Assembly: GCA_023484105.1 (NCBI GenBank)
Contig: JAMDBD010000009.1
Location: 1 to 64,000 of the forward strand
DNA: 64,000 bases
Direction of reading: 5' to 3'
Source: Thermoplasmatota archaeon
GTDB lineage: Archaea; Thermoplasmatota; Thermoplasmata; Thermoplasmatales; Thermoplasmataceae
Shown: positions 27,501 to 36,907 of the stretch, one piece after another
How positions within the stretch are numbered: the first letter of the stretch is position 1
Layout: each line of letters opens with the position of its first letter
Notes under the pieces: model-generated
What the model was told of the DNA's origin: nothing
The model's database searches: none
The model's input: the letters and a program-made list of their open reading frames with translations, nothing else
Program-made: the position numbers and the translations under genes

Positions 27501-28101
27501 AGGCTTTTTCCTCCATCCTGGCCTTGATTACAGATAAGTTTGACACAATACCGGCTATGTCATTCTTAGCCTTCTCCAGCTTCACATCGTAACTCTCTAT
27601 CCCGGAAATACTCTCGAGAAGTTTCCTTCTTTCAGTCCCTGTCATTTTAATTATGTTGTTTATATCTCCCTGCAGCACGAAGCTATACGAATCAAGATAT
27701 ATCTGCAGCCTTTCTATAAGGGACTCCACATCGGATCTCCTGCACCTCTCACCGTTTATATAAAAATTGCTCTTATATTCAGAACCCTCCTGCGAAAGCT
27801 CCCTTGTGATGATGTACCTGACTTCCTGCAGCGGATCTGAATCGTCCAGTATGCTTAATGTCACCCTGCAGTAGTTTTTCTGTCTGGAGTGTGATGCCGC
27901 CTTGTGTATGAAGTCAGGAAGCCTGTCTGCCCTGAGAAGTTTGGTGGAACGCAATCCCAGAACGAAGAGTAACGCATCCCCTATATTGCTCTTGCCGCTT
28001 CCGTTTGGCCCGGAAATCACTGTAAACCCATCAGAAAAACCTATTGTTTTCTTAATCCCGAATGATTTAAAATTGTCCAGTTCGACACTTTCGATTCTCA
28101 T
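24526..28101 (-). CDS. smc: Chromosome partition protein SMC
   Basis: The 1191-residue ATPase folds and segregates the chromosome as a V-shaped dimer. It has Walker A GPNGSGKSN near residue 34, long coiled coils (about 165-500 and 690-1040), a hinge around 515-640 with the glycine-rich dimer interface, and a C-terminal head with signature LSGGEKSL near 1080 and Walker B YYLDEVD. The tail is a short acidic, His/Lys-rich extension. It is the first gene of an operon with scpA, the two Cas4-like halves and tyrS. An AT-rich promoter (ATATTATATATGC on the minus strand) lies just upstream. Confidence 0.96.
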   Translation of the reverse strand: MRIESVELDNFKSFGIKKTIGFSDGFTVISGPNGSGKSNIGDALLFVLGLRSTKLLRADRLPDFIHKAASHSRQKNYCRVTLSILDDSDPLQEVRYIITRELSQEGSEYKSNFYINGERCRRSDVESLIERLQIYLDSYSFVLQGDINNIIKMTGTERRKLLESISGIESYDVKLEKAKNDIAGIVSNLSVIKARMEEKASQLERLRSEKEAAEKYIQLSSLIADYRYTIMERDIQAETKQIEMYSSEMERTDSRLEEISAELARFEDALKEIAKSVSEVEGQMNGVRDDKFLQLKERSDSLKIRKGVLTNSISDSSEEVESLKGEIEEKEKYILELETKISSLESEEISRRKDLQDINRKISESETAISELNDGELGALSNISNMNERMKQIDLEISGLNQRISELATRIETMEAKRSELLAQGASLESQYSVIQMQIKDASWRIEESGNSGAASHKKFSELQSKFENLRKKSRDLKEERTQVDTDLKKLIREHEKLSASFASRGGKAVKCIFDAVSREEITGVYGTLRSLITVEDKYLKALDAAGGSRLNSIVVESDETAERCISVLKKEKAGRLTFLPLNKIMPSTPRGKSILVRNSGDAISFMHEVVQCDQKYRGALLIVFGDTLLMKDTATARKNMGGIRMVTIDGDIFEANGAITGGFSEQHSSHEDDSKIPKLLAEISEMEKRLIEIDREIAEVDAELQTVTTQLTEASGSSAAGKQEVATYQRIIDENRPKLREIEVKIEENTRLINSIDTDIRTCRSDLDSLKKETSVLEMERKGLMEKMEKLSPELISRKRELEDIHRKLVADRDKIQDVLSDLSGSIKGKTSERSSEISALSSMKKRMSDLENRISESREALKTAVSELSELEAVQRTVNAELAEMSSRIEAYRGQEQEIRKRMDDLISKRGELREAKVTLRERIDSLNSKVDELRSQIAEINGKTVATDETNQEIRKRIQSISMEIDALGSINQRAIEEFQAESDELESLKRKEEELNAEKKSLEDLTVDINMQKKIVFLDLFDAINREINSIYYVLSDGGDAGLEITDRENPLEAEVYIKARPKGSNYSKLDALSGGEKSLTAMAFIMAVQRINPSPVYYLDEVDMFLDGANAERVGKMFKENSQKSQIISVSLRQAMLKYADNIIGVTTFDDENSEVFFKSFDEKQDEKHDKKNDGNHEDSEGGDGK

Positions 28102-28335
28102 GCAGTCACGTCAGACAAAAAATATAAGCATATATAATATTTAACTGTTATTATTCCATGAAGCACTTAATGTTGTGTTTCCAGTCAGGTTAAAATGCCC
28201 AGCCCTATTCATAAGGTTTAGGTTTTTGCAGGCCGAAGCTGCATTTCAATGTGTCTACTTTCACTGAAAACGCTCTGATCAGGGATTCGAGAATATTGTC
28301 ACACATCCTGTTTTCCATTTCCATATCTCTTGAAC

Positions 28336-28344
28336 CTTTATATG
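28336..28344 (+). promoter_or_regulatory. TATA box of the threonine synthase-like gene
   Basis: CTTTATATG lies 26 bases (centre to A) before the ATG at 28366. This places transcription start at or near that ATG and argues against the TTG start at 28330, which would lie upstream of the transcript. Confidence 0.6.
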
Positions 28345-28365
28345 GAAGTTGGCATCACTCGCATC

Positions 28366-29382
28366 ATGCAGGCAATTTGCCCAGTGTGCGGCAGGGCACG
28401 GAAAGGTCTGACGTATATCTGCCCCGAATGCGGTTCTCCCTTTGTAATGGAACCGGATTTCAAATTCCAGGATGGAGTTGAAAAAAATTTTCCCTATGTT
28501 AAGCACATTGTAAGTCTTGGGGAAGTTCAGACACCCGTGGTCAGTTTGAAGGAATTAGCCCTTAAGCTTGATTATTATCAGCCAACTTTCTCATATAAGG
28601 ATCGGGGGAGCAGAATTCTTATCTCATTCCTGAGGGAAAACGCAGGCACTGGATCGATTATCAATGAAGATTCATCAGGAAATGCAGGATGTTCAGTTTC
28701 TGCATATGGGCAAAGTGCCGGATTCAGGGTGCGCATCTTTGTCCCGGAAAGGGCAATGCCTGTGAAACTCTCCCAGATAAAGGCATACGGGGCGGAAATA
28801 GTTCGCGTACAGGGTGGCAGATCAGAGGTTGCAGAGTCTGCCAGGAAGGCAGACGGCATTTATGCAGGCCACGCATACTGGCCGGAATTCAGAGATGGAA
28901 TACGCACTCTGGCATATGAAATATTCAGGCAATTCGATCATATACCTGACTCAATATATATTCCATTATCTGCAGGGACACTTTATCTGGGTCTGACCTC
29001 AGGTTTTGAGCATCTGCAGAGGTCAGGGGAAATAGACTCCGTTCCGGAGATCATCGCAGTCCAGCCGGAGGGGAATTCTCCTGTGTGTTCAGCAATTGAT
29101 GGTATAAAAAGAGAATTCCATGAAACCGTGGCGGATGCCCTTATCACCAGAAAGTCTCCACTTCTGGATATTCTACTGGAAAAGATAAAAAAATACGGCA
29201 GATGCGTTTATGTAAGCGACTCTGAAACCATCCGTGCACATGAGGATCTTTCCAGAAAAGGCATACTGGCTGAATACAGTTCTGCCGTTGCTCTGGCAGG
29301 ATTCAGAAAGAAGAGAATCGGCAGTAGACCGCTGATCGTGCTGACAGGATCGGGACTTAAAACGCTTGTTACCATGTCATAA
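28366..29382 (+). CDS. thrC: Threonine synthase-like PLP enzyme
   Basis: About 338 residues of a fold-type II PLP enzyme, probably converting O-phosphohomoserine to threonine. It opens with a zinc ribbon (CPVCG...CPECGSP), then the PLP lysine in FSYKDRGS, the phosphate/substrate loop DSSGNAGCS, and a glycine-rich cofactor loop near the C-terminus (LTGSG). It is slightly short for ThrC, so another pyridoxal enzyme of this group is possible. The start is fixed by the TATA box 26 bases upstream. It converges with the osmC gene. Confidence 0.8.
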   Translation: MQAICPVCGRARKGLTYICPECGSPFVMEPDFKFQDGVEKNFPYVKHIVSLGEVQTPVVSLKELALKLDYYQPTFSYKDRGSRILISFLRENAGTGSIINEDSSGNAGCSVSAYGQSAGFRVRIFVPERAMPVKLSQIKAYGAEIVRVQGGRSEVAESARKADGIYAGHAYWPEFRDGIRTLAYEIFRQFDHIPDSIYIPLSAGTLYLGLTSGFEHLQRSGEIDSVPEIIAVQPEGNSPVCSAIDGIKREFHETVADALITRKSPLLDILLEKIKKYGRCVYVSDSETIRAHEDLSRKGILAEYSSAVALAGFRKKRIGSRPLIVLTGSGLKTLVTMS

Positions 29383-29820
29383 GGGTTGAGGTTTTTCATC
29401 AAATGCGACTGTCTTTCCGTTTATTGTTATGCTGAAGCGGACGTCAGCGCCGCCTCTTATGGCAAGAATTGATACGTTGCAGTACCTGTTCAGGGAGAGG
29501 TTCACTGCTCTCCTTACCTTGTCTTCCGGTATGTCACCCTCAAGGATGTAATTTATGTTTGCATGTTTGACTACCTTTGGATGCTCCTCATTTCTTTCAG
29601 CCGTGACCCTGCAGCTGTATGATTTGACATTCACCTTCATTTTTTCAAGGATAGACAGAACATCTGAACTGGAGCATGATGCCATTGCAAACAGCAACAG
29701 TTCAGTCGGTGCAAACCTGTTTGAAGGCCTGTCCTCAGGGCCCTTTATGTATATTGGGTCTTTTCCGTCAACCTCGGATATGTATTCATTGTTTCCTATG
29801 TACCTGAATCCAATTTCCAT
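29377..29820 (-). CDS. OsmC/Ohr family protein
   Basis: A 147-residue protein of the OsmC/Ohr family, thiol-dependent reductases of organic hydroperoxides. The two redox cysteines are present, in MASCSSSDVL and LNRYCNVS. The ATG at 29820 is preferred to the longer frame because on the minus strand an AATAATTTATG TATA-like box lies about 25 bases upstream. It overlaps the end of the convergent thrC by six bases. The peroxide substrate cannot be named. Confidence 0.85.
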   Translation of the reverse strand: MEIGFRYIGNNEYISEVDGKDPIYIKGPEDRPSNRFAPTELLLFAMASCSSSDVLSILEKMKVNVKSYSCRVTAERNEEHPKVVKHANINYILEGDIPEDKVRRAVNLSLNRYCNVSILAIRGGADVRFSITINGKTVAFDEKPQPL

Positions 29821-29963
29821 GGTGGTTAATGCATACGTGTCATAAATTATTGATCGGTGCCCCAGCATGTACTTGCATTGAGGTTTTTAGTATTGCAGGT
29901 TCGTCCATAGTACGGTTCAAAGTCGTTGAGGCTGACGTCGCTAGGCGGGGTTGCTTAGGCTTA

Positions 29964-29973
29964 GATTTATAAG
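29964..29973 (+). promoter_or_regulatory. TATA box of serS
   Basis: ATTTATAAG lies about 27 bases before the ATG at 29996, indicating a leaderless serS transcript and fixing the start. Confidence 0.6.
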
Positions 29974-29995
29974 TCACGATCAATCTCGCTCACCC

Positions 29996-31318
29996 ATGAT
30001 TGATGTCAGATCTCTCAGAAACAGCCCTTCAGAGTATTACAGTTCTGCTGAAAAGAGGGGCTTTGGCAGGGAAGAGATTGACGGATTTTTCAGACTTGAT
30101 GAGGAATGGAGATCTCTGGTCAGGAATCTCAACGCTCTGAGGAAACAGAGAAACGATTTTTCAGCAGAGATAGGAAAAATCGTAAAGAGCGGTGGGGATC
30201 CAGAAGAAACGAAGAAGAAAGTAAAGTCTGTGAATGATGAAATATCGAAACTGGAAGCAAGGCAGAAGGAGGTGGAAAAGGAGAGAGATCAGTTTCTTTC
30301 ACTCATTCCAAACATATTGCATGAATCCGTGCCTGTTGCCTCTGGAGACGAGAATAACAAATTTGTCAGGTTCAGTGGCACAGCCAGAGTTTTCAAGGAG
30401 GATCTTGAAAATTTCAGGTCTCTTACAGAGGGCAATGGCATTTTTGAGTTGATTGAAAAGCGGCCGGAAAGCCATGTGGATGTAATTCAGAGGCTGAACA
30501 TTGCAGATCTTGAAAGGGCCGCAAAGATTTCAGGTGCAAGATTTTACTTCCTCAAGAACAGGCTGGTGAAGCTTGAACTTGCCCTCATCAATTATGCAAT
30601 AGATTTCCTCTCGCAGAGAGGGTTCACGGCAGTGTCTCCTCCATTCATGATGAAGTATGAGCCACTGTCAAGAACCACCGACATAGATACATTCAGAGAA
30701 GCACTTTACAAGATAGAGGATGACGATCTTTACATGATTGCAACGTCCGAACATCCCATAGGGGCAATGCTGATGGACGAGATACTTGACCCGCACGAAC
30801 TTCCCATTAGAGTTGCCGGCATCTCTCCATGCTTCAGGAGGGAGGCAGGAGCACATGGAAAGGACACAAAGGGGATTTTCAGAGTCCACAATTTCTACAA
30901 GGTGGAGCAGTTCATATTTTGCAGGCCTGAGGAATCCTGGGATTTCCACGAGGAGATCACAAAGAACACTGAAGATCTGATCCGGTCTCTTGAGATACCT
31001 TACAGGGTTGTTAATGTCTGTTCAGGAGAGCTTTCCCGTCTCAATTCGAAGAAGTATGACATAGAGGCTTGGTTCCCTTCACAGGGCACATTCAGAGAAG
31101 TAGCTTCATCCTCAAACAATACAGACTACCAGGCCAGATCTCTTAACATCAGATACAGGACACCGGATGGTAACAGGTATGTTCACACGCTCAACAACAC
31201 AGGACTGGCTACTACTAGAATGATGGTCTGCATAATAGAGAACTTCCAGACCGATCAAGGAACCATAAGAATACCTGAAGCACTGATTCCGTACACGGGG
31301 TTTGAGGAGATCACCTGA
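29996..31318 (+). CDS. serS: Serine--tRNA ligase
   Basis: The 440-residue class II synthetase charges tRNA-Ser. It begins MIDVRSLRNSP, then has the long antiparallel coiled coil (about 30-110) that contacts the tRNA long variable arm. Motif 2 is CFRREAGAHGKDTKGIFRVH and motif 3 is GLATTRMMVCIIE. This is the common bacterial/archaeal type, not the rare methanogen type. A TATA box 27 bases upstream supports the ATG at 29996 over an upstream TTG. Its end lies one base from the convergent gltD-like gene. Confidence 0.95.
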   Translation: MIDVRSLRNSPSEYYSSAEKRGFGREEIDGFFRLDEEWRSLVRNLNALRKQRNDFSAEIGKIVKSGGDPEETKKKVKSVNDEISKLEARQKEVEKERDQFLSLIPNILHESVPVASGDENNKFVRFSGTARVFKEDLENFRSLTEGNGIFELIEKRPESHVDVIQRLNIADLERAAKISGARFYFLKNRLVKLELALINYAIDFLSQRGFTAVSPPFMMKYEPLSRTTDIDTFREALYKIEDDDLYMIATSEHPIGAMLMDEILDPHELPIRVAGISPCFRREAGAHGKDTKGIFRVHNFYKVEQFIFCRPEESWDFHEEITKNTEDLIRSLEIPYRVVNVCSGELSRLNSKKYDIEAWFPSQGTFREVASSSNNTDYQARSLNIRYRTPDGNRYVHTLNNTGLATTRMMVCIIENFQTDQGTIRIPEALIPYTGFEEIT

Positions 31319-31319
31319 T

Positions 31320-32756
31320 TTATCTCTGGACAAGGTTAGGTGTGTACTTTTTCCACCTATCAAGGTATGGGAGCCACCGGTCATCCGCAATCTGATCCAT
31401 TACGTTAAGATATTCAAGTATCCCGATAACCGCGGTGTCGGCATCCCTTACGGCAGATATGAGATCCCTTGCGGTGTTCGTGGAATCGCCTCCGCTGAAT
31501 AGTCCTGGAATAGAGGTCATTCCCTGGGGGTTTGTTATTATGTGTCCTGCAGGGGTAAGCCTTAGCCTCTTCAGGTATTCATCATCCATGAAGCTAAAGT
31601 CTGTTTCCTGGCCAGTAGCTTCTATAACCGTGTCCGCCTGGATGTACCTTACTTTGTCCTTCTGCGGCACTGGTTTTGCCCTGCCATGCCCTTCAGTGAC
31701 CATCTCATTCTCCCAGTATTTCACCCCGATCACCCTTCCATTCTCTGCGACGTACTCAAATGGCGTTACTTCCCATATGTACTGCACCTTTTCCTCGACA
31801 GATTCCTCCATCTCCTCTTCAGCGTTCAAGGAAGGATATCCGGGTCTGTCTATCTCTCTTCTTCTGTACATGATGTAAACGTTTTCTGCTCCAAGTCTGA
31901 GAGACACTCTTGAAGAATCGTTAGCGGTAAAGCCTCCTCCTATAACAACCACGTTTTTTCCCACGTCGATCCTTTCACCAAGGTTCACGCGCTGAAGGAA
32001 CTCTGTAGCGTGGTATATGCCTTTTGCATCACTTCCAGGAGTGCCTGTCATCCTTGGCTTGTGATTTCCAACGCCTATGAAAACCGCATCATAATTTTTC
32101 ATCAAATCTGCGAATTTCACATCTTTTCCTATTCTGGCATTTGTCTTGACCTCCACTCCGAGTGAAAGAATAAAGTTGATCTCCTTGTCAATGACCTCAT
32201 CTGGGAGTCTGTACCTCGGTATACCAGTTCTCATGAATCCACCCAGGACTGGCAGTGCTTCATACAGGGTAACCTGTACACCCTGTATGGCAAGATAATA
32301 TGCAGCAGTGAGTCCTGCAGGTCCGCCTCCAACGATAGCCACCTTTTTGTTGATAAAATTCCTCTTGGGCAGGTCAAGTATTTTGGAATAATCCTGGAAC
32401 TTGTCGGCAGCATACCTCTTAAGATGCCTGATTGCTATGGGCCCGCCGGTGTCGTACAGGACGCATATATCCTCGCACATGTGGGTGCAAACTCTCCCTA
32501 TTATGGCCGGAAACGGAAGATTTTCAAAGACTATTCTTACTGTATCTGCTGGATCCCCAACCGCAGTGCTTCTTATATAACCGCCTATGTCAAGACTCGC
32601 TGGACAGGATTGTGTGCATATGTTGCATCCTATGCATCTTCCAGCCTCAGCATAAGCCTCCTGGTCTGTATATTCTCTGAGAGGTTCTATATCGAAAGAT
32701 TTTACCCTCTTCTCAGGGTTCTCATGCTGTATCTTTACCCTTTCCAGATTGAGCAT
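31320..32756 (-). CDS. GltD-like NAD(P)H-dependent oxidoreductase (glutamate synthase small-subunit family)
   Basis: About 478 residues. The N-terminus has two cysteine clusters for 4Fe-4S centres (CIGCNICTQSC and CTHMCEDIC). Then come an FAD-binding GGGPAGLTAA and an NAD(P)-binding GGGFTANDS. In glutamate synthase this subunit passes NADPH electrons to the large subunit; related proteins act in NADPH:ferredoxin reductases. No gltB is visible, so the partner is unknown. I start at the Met at 32756 (MLNLERVKIQ), since the longer frame adds residues unlike the family. Confidence 0.85.
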   Translation of the reverse strand: MLNLERVKIQHENPEKRVKSFDIEPLREYTDQEAYAEAGRCIGCNICTQSCPASLDIGGYIRSTAVGDPADTVRIVFENLPFPAIIGRVCTHMCEDICVLYDTGGPIAIRHLKRYAADKFQDYSKILDLPKRNFINKKVAIVGGGPAGLTAAYYLAIQGVQVTLYEALPVLGGFMRTGIPRYRLPDEVIDKEINFILSLGVEVKTNARIGKDVKFADLMKNYDAVFIGVGNHKPRMTGTPGSDAKGIYHATEFLQRVNLGERIDVGKNVVVIGGGFTANDSSRVSLRLGAENVYIMYRRREIDRPGYPSLNAEEEMEESVEEKVQYIWEVTPFEYVAENGRVIGVKYWENEMVTEGHGRAKPVPQKDKVRYIQADTVIEATGQETDFSFMDDEYLKRLRLTPAGHIITNPQGMTSIPGLFSGGDSTNTARDLISAVRDADTAVIGILEYLNVMDQIADDRWLPYLDRWKKYTPNLVQR

Positions 32757-32961
32757 ATGCCATCTGCATATAATTTCGCACGTAATAAATTTTAATTTAT
32801 TTTCAGAGATAAGAATCTCCGGATTTTTTGGTCGTGCTAATATTACGGAATTGCAGTGATAAGACATCCTGGTTCACTGATCTAGACTTAACATAAAATT
32901 GGCTAAGCTCCTGCAGGGCTTAACAAAATAATTATTCACTTGTTCAGAGGATGTATTTTAA

Positions 32962-33936
32962 TCATTGTTTTAGTTTCACAGTACTGTTAAAGCTGAATGA
33001 TATGCGATCTCCATTTTTCATTCCCTTGCACATTTTCCAGTCTCTCGATCTGATCTCAATCTCCTCTCCTCTGTAACTCACGCTGATCCTGAAGAATTCC
33101 CCCTCGTAGCCTATGGAATCCACAGTACCAATCATTTCAGTTGAATTTGTGCCTATGCTGATCTCTGATGGATGAACGGCAAATATATTGCCATCGGTCC
33201 CTCGAATCACATTATAGCCGAGAAAGGCCGCCACTCTGCTGTCTGGAGGATGGGAAAAAAGGGTCTCACTATTGGAGTCTGCGAGAATCCTACCTTCCAT
33301 AATAACCGAGACTCTGTCACCCATGTATAGTCCCTCTTCAATGTAGTGAGTGACATAAATCATCGTCAGACCCATGTTTTTTGATATCCTCCTTATGTCT
33401 TTCCTCACCTCGAGCCTGAGTTCCGGGTCAAGCGAGCTCAGTGGTTCATCCATCAGTATCACGGACGGGGAAACAATTATGGATCTGGCAAGGGCCACCC
33501 TCTGTCTTTCCCCGCCTGATATGCGGTCAGGATATTTTTCAAGGATATGATCAATGTGAAGTGTAGCGGAGATATCTCGAACCATTCTTTCTACCTCTCG
33601 GTTTTCCATGCGCCTGGCGCGAAGCCCGTATGCTATGTTTTCAAATGCTGTCATATGGGGAAAGAGGGCGAGATCCTGGAATATGATTCCTGTCCCTCTT
33701 CTGCCAGGGGGAAGGTCAGTGACATCCATTCCGCCAATAAACACCGATCCGCTGTCTGGCATCTCTAAACCGCATATGTTTCGGATCAGAGAGGTTTTTC
33801 CGGATCCACTAGGGCCCATCAGAGTTAATATCTCCCCCTTTTCCAGAGAGAGGTTGATAGATCTAAGCGAAAAGCTGTCGTCATATTTTTTATTGAGATC
33901 CCGTACCTCAAGGAATGAAGACAAATCTCTCACCAA
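32962..33936 (-). CDS. ABC transporter ATP-binding protein (thiamine uptake)
   Basis: A 324-residue ABC ATPase with Walker A GPSGSGKTS, signature ISGGERQRV, Walker B VILMDEP and the switch histidine in YVTHY. The last 90 residues are a TOBE-like regulatory domain. It overlaps the permease gene by 28 bases and is the last of three genes behind a TPP riboswitch, so its substrate is thiamine or a thiamine precursor. Without that context it would look like a general iron/polyamine-type importer ATPase. Confidence 0.87.
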   Translation of the reverse strand: MVRDLSSFLEVRDLNKKYDDSFSLRSINLSLEKGEILTLMGPSGSGKTSLIRNICGLEMPDSGSVFIGGMDVTDLPPGRRGTGIIFQDLALFPHMTAFENIAYGLRARRMENREVERMVRDISATLHIDHILEKYPDRISGGERQRVALARSIIVSPSVILMDEPLSSLDPELRLEVRKDIRRISKNMGLTMIYVTHYIEEGLYMGDRVSVIMEGRILADSNSETLFSHPPDSRVAAFLGYNVIRGTDGNIFAVHPSEISIGTNSTEMIGTVDSIGYEGEFFRISVSYRGEEIEIRSRDWKMCKGMKNGDRISFSFNSTVKLKQ

Positions 33937-35566
33937 TCCTCTGAATTATATAAAATATTAGTGTGCTCAATCCAAGTAGCAAAGAGGCTGCAGCATATGA
34001 GTCCTGAACCAGCCTTGCTGACTGCAAAGAATAAATCTCAACACTGAGCGGCATAAAGAGGCTGGTCGAGAGAAAATTTGTCGCCGTAAATTCACCTATG
34101 CTTATGGCGAATGCAAACATGACAGCTGTGGCAAGCACAGACCCGGATAGTGGCAGTTCAATCTCAAAAAGAGGATTTCCGCCAAGAACACTGGATGCTT
34201 CAGACAGGCTTGCCGGGATTCTTGAAAATCCAGCCGATATTACCCTTAGCGTGACAGGGATTGCAATACCTGTCTGTGCCGCTATTATCAAGACCCAGGT
34301 GAGAGACTGGGAAATGTAATTTCCAATCACCACTGATATGGAAAATGCCATTACAATAGCAGGGATGAGCAGCGGGATATATTGAAAGGAATCGATTAGT
34401 GAATCCGACCGGATTCCCACTCTCCTTTTCCCGGTGATCCAGGCCAGACCAAGTGAAACAGTCGCAACAGATGTTAAAAAGCCATAGAACATTGTGTTTA
34501 AGATCGGCTGAAAGGGAGAGATCCCGAACGTGAGCCTTATTTTTGTGCCAAAGAGTGAAAGGTATGATGAAAAATTCAGGTTATTTTTCCATCCAAGATC
34601 AATGGAAGAGAAAACAATGGAACCTAGAATAACGATCTCCGTCAGAACATAGAGGCTGAAATACGCTGAGCCGGCATAGCCGGCAAATCCATTTGTTTTT
34701 CGCCTGATCATCCGGCCTGAGTCATAGGAAACCTCTGATCTGCTTTTTCCCATGAAGTAGGAATAAAATATCACAGGGACAAGAAGAGTCAGTGACTGCA
34801 CTGCGCTGAAAAGAACACCAAGCGGTATGTCGCCCAGCATCTTCACAGAATAATAAATCCATGTTTCAATCGTGTAATTCTGTGGCCCACCAATGATAAG
34901 AGGGGCGGCAAACCCCGCAAAGGAGTACAGGAATGTAAGAACAACCGCACCCATTGCGGCGCGAATTCCATCTCTACCCCATATCCCGGAAAAAATTCTC
35001 AATGGGCCTGCGCCAAGAGTGGAAGCAGCCTCCTCCAGCCTGCTGTCAGACCTCTCTATTCCGGATGATGTGAGAAAAGCCACCAGGGGTGCGTTGAAGA
35101 AGGTGTTTACCGCTATGATTCCAGTCAGTCCTGAAGAAAGCGCTGTCATAAAGGGAAAGAGAGAAGTCACAGGAGACCCCCTTCCAAAGAGGGAAATAAA
35201 AGCGAGAACAACAACTATTGAGGGGAGAAAGAATGGAAGCAGTATAAAAGATCTGTAGAACCTATGCAGTTTCGGGTGAATTCTTGCGAGAATGACTCCG
35301 AGTGGAAAACCTGCAACGAAAGATGTTGCAGAACTGAGAATCCCCTGTTCAAGAGAGTTATAGACAGCGTCCCTTGCGAGACTTGCTTCAGGGCTGTTTC
35401 CAAACAGATCGGAAAAATTCACCGATGAAGCGAACTGCCCCATCAGGCTCAATACAGGATAAACGATAATAGAAATAAGGAATATTACTGGGGCAATTAT
35501 CATTAGCCAGGTAACGAGAGTTCTTGCCACGCCCATTGCCGGTTTTCCAGTGTGCTCAGAGATCAA
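33908..35566 (-). CDS. ABC transporter permease, duplicated (ThiP-like)
   Basis: The 552-residue membrane protein has about 12 hydrophobic segments in two halves. Each half carries an inner-membrane ABC permease loop (EAASTLGAGPLRIF near 190 and EASSVLGGNPLFEI near 460) that contacts the ATPase. Fused permease halves are typical of thiamine and ferric-type importers. It sits between the binding protein and the ATPase in the riboswitch-controlled operon. Confidence 0.87.
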   Translation of the reverse strand: MISEHTGKPAMGVARTLVTWLMIIAPVIFLISIIVYPVLSLMGQFASSVNFSDLFGNSPEASLARDAVYNSLEQGILSSATSFVAGFPLGVILARIHPKLHRFYRSFILLPFFLPSIVVVLAFISLFGRGSPVTSLFPFMTALSSGLTGIIAVNTFFNAPLVAFLTSSGIERSDSRLEEAASTLGAGPLRIFSGIWGRDGIRAAMGAVVLTFLYSFAGFAAPLIIGGPQNYTIETWIYYSVKMLGDIPLGVLFSAVQSLTLLVPVIFYSYFMGKSRSEVSYDSGRMIRRKTNGFAGYAGSAYFSLYVLTEIVILGSIVFSSIDLGWKNNLNFSSYLSLFGTKIRLTFGISPFQPILNTMFYGFLTSVATVSLGLAWITGKRRVGIRSDSLIDSFQYIPLLIPAIVMAFSISVVIGNYISQSLTWVLIIAAQTGIAIPVTLRVISAGFSRIPASLSEASSVLGGNPLFEIELPLSGSVLATAVMFAFAISIGEFTATNFLSTSLFMPLSVEIYSLQSARLVQDSYAAASLLLGLSTLIFYIIQRIGERFVFIP

Positions 35567-35740
35567 ACGCCGTCACCATCTGCGTCAGCTATTTCCTGCC
35601 GCATTGAAACTTTGCTATGGGCAGATCCACGCAAATTCCGGAAGCCGGCAATTTATTTGCCCTGTACATGGGTTCTGAAATGTGGGCAGGTATTAGCATG
35701 CAATTTCCATCCCATGCCTCAAATGTATGTGCATGCCGCC

Positions 35741-36874
35741 TCACTCCATTATGGAAAGCCATTCATAGATCCATGTCTGTAAGTTTGCCTGAATCATCTC
35801 TGCATTTATATATTGATTCAGAGGTACTATATCTGACGGGTTCATGTTAGCTGAAAATACTGACGGAAGCGGCACGGTCTGATTGGCAGGATACATCCAT
35901 TCGTTAGTCGGAAGGACAGCCTGCACGCTGCCGGAAAGGAAGTAATTTATGAACTTTTCATCCAGTTGGGTCTGGCCTGTTCCGTTTACAATTGCGATGT
36001 TGTATATCGTCCTCCATCCATACTCTGTGCCGTTGTGCTGAGTTACTGTGGAACCGATAAAGTTACCGTAGCCGAAATATACATTGTAGGATGGATCAGT
36101 GAGGTAACTCACCATGAGCGCACTTTTTGGCGACGACTCAAAGTGCGTGAAAGCTGAACTCCAGGAATTGTATAGATTCGTGGAAGCATAGCTTTTCACA
36201 GAACTCCACCATGACGTCCAGTTCTCATGGAGAAGATATTGATAGTAGGCTATTTCCCATAACAGAAAGCCTTCACCAGTAGAGCTTGTTGCCGGGCTTT
36301 CCATTATCAGATTGGACGCGTTTTCCTTCGTTAGCAGATCCTGGAAGTCAGGGTTAAACACTCCACCCGGAAAATTTGTGTGGTTATAGTCTATGCCCAG
36401 ATATGAGTATTCGTAGGGCGTCATATATGCAGCTGCAGGGCCCATTTCATTAATCAGTGTTGAATTTATGTAACTGTCTGCAGGCGATGAATACTTGACG
36501 AGAAGACCGTCATTGGCAGCCTCGATTCCGTTAATGTTGGTAAGACCTATGACAATGTCTGCCTGTGGATTCTTCTTCTCTGCCTCCAGTGTTGCAAGTA
36601 TTCCATCTGTGGGGTTCTCTACTTTTACAGTTACTCCATATTCTTTTTCAAACGGGCCAAAAACCTGGTCGTATGCCTGCGTCTTGTTGCTTCCATCCGC
36701 AAGGAAGGAACCGTATGTGTATATCACTATTGTGTTTCCGGAGCTGTGATGGCTATTCAGACTGAAATACAGCGAAAATCCGGCAATAACAACCAAAACC
36801 GCAATAGCAACGCCGATCAGTTTCTTCTCAAATGGTCTCAAACCAGCTTTTCCACTTTCTCTCGTAGGATTCAT
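35741..36874 (-). CDS. Thiamine ABC transporter substrate-binding protein (TbpA/ThiB-like)
   Basis: A 377-residue extracellular binding protein held by one N-terminal membrane helix (about 20-42) with a short cytoplasmic lead. The mature part starts with NTIVIYTYGSF and looks like a periplasmic-type binding fold. It contains Asn-x-Ser/Thr sites suitable for archaeal glycosylation. It is the first gene behind the TPP riboswitch, only 33 bases away, which gives the best indication that it binds thiamine, TPP or a precursor. Confidence 0.85.
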   Translation of the reverse strand: MNPTRESGKAGLRPFEKKLIGVAIAVLVVIAGFSLYFSLNSHHSSGNTIVIYTYGSFLADGSNKTQAYDQVFGPFEKEYGVTVKVENPTDGILATLEAEKKNPQADIVIGLTNINGIEAANDGLLVKYSSPADSYINSTLINEMGPAAAYMTPYEYSYLGIDYNHTNFPGGVFNPDFQDLLTKENASNLIMESPATSSTGEGFLLWEIAYYQYLLHENWTSWWSSVKSYASTNLYNSWSSAFTHFESSPKSALMVSYLTDPSYNVYFGYGNFIGSTVTQHNGTEYGWRTIYNIAIVNGTGQTQLDEKFINYFLSGSVQAVLPTNEWMYPANQTVPLPSVFSANMNPSDIVPLNQYINAEMIQANLQTWIYEWLSIME

Positions 36875-36907
36875 TTCTATCTCCCACCAGAGAAGCTACC
36901 ACAAAGC

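Noticed and set aside
24611-28144. Serine-rich antisense frames opposite smc
   Set aside because: They are shadows of the Glu/Lys/Arg-rich coiled-coil coding sequence on the other strand.
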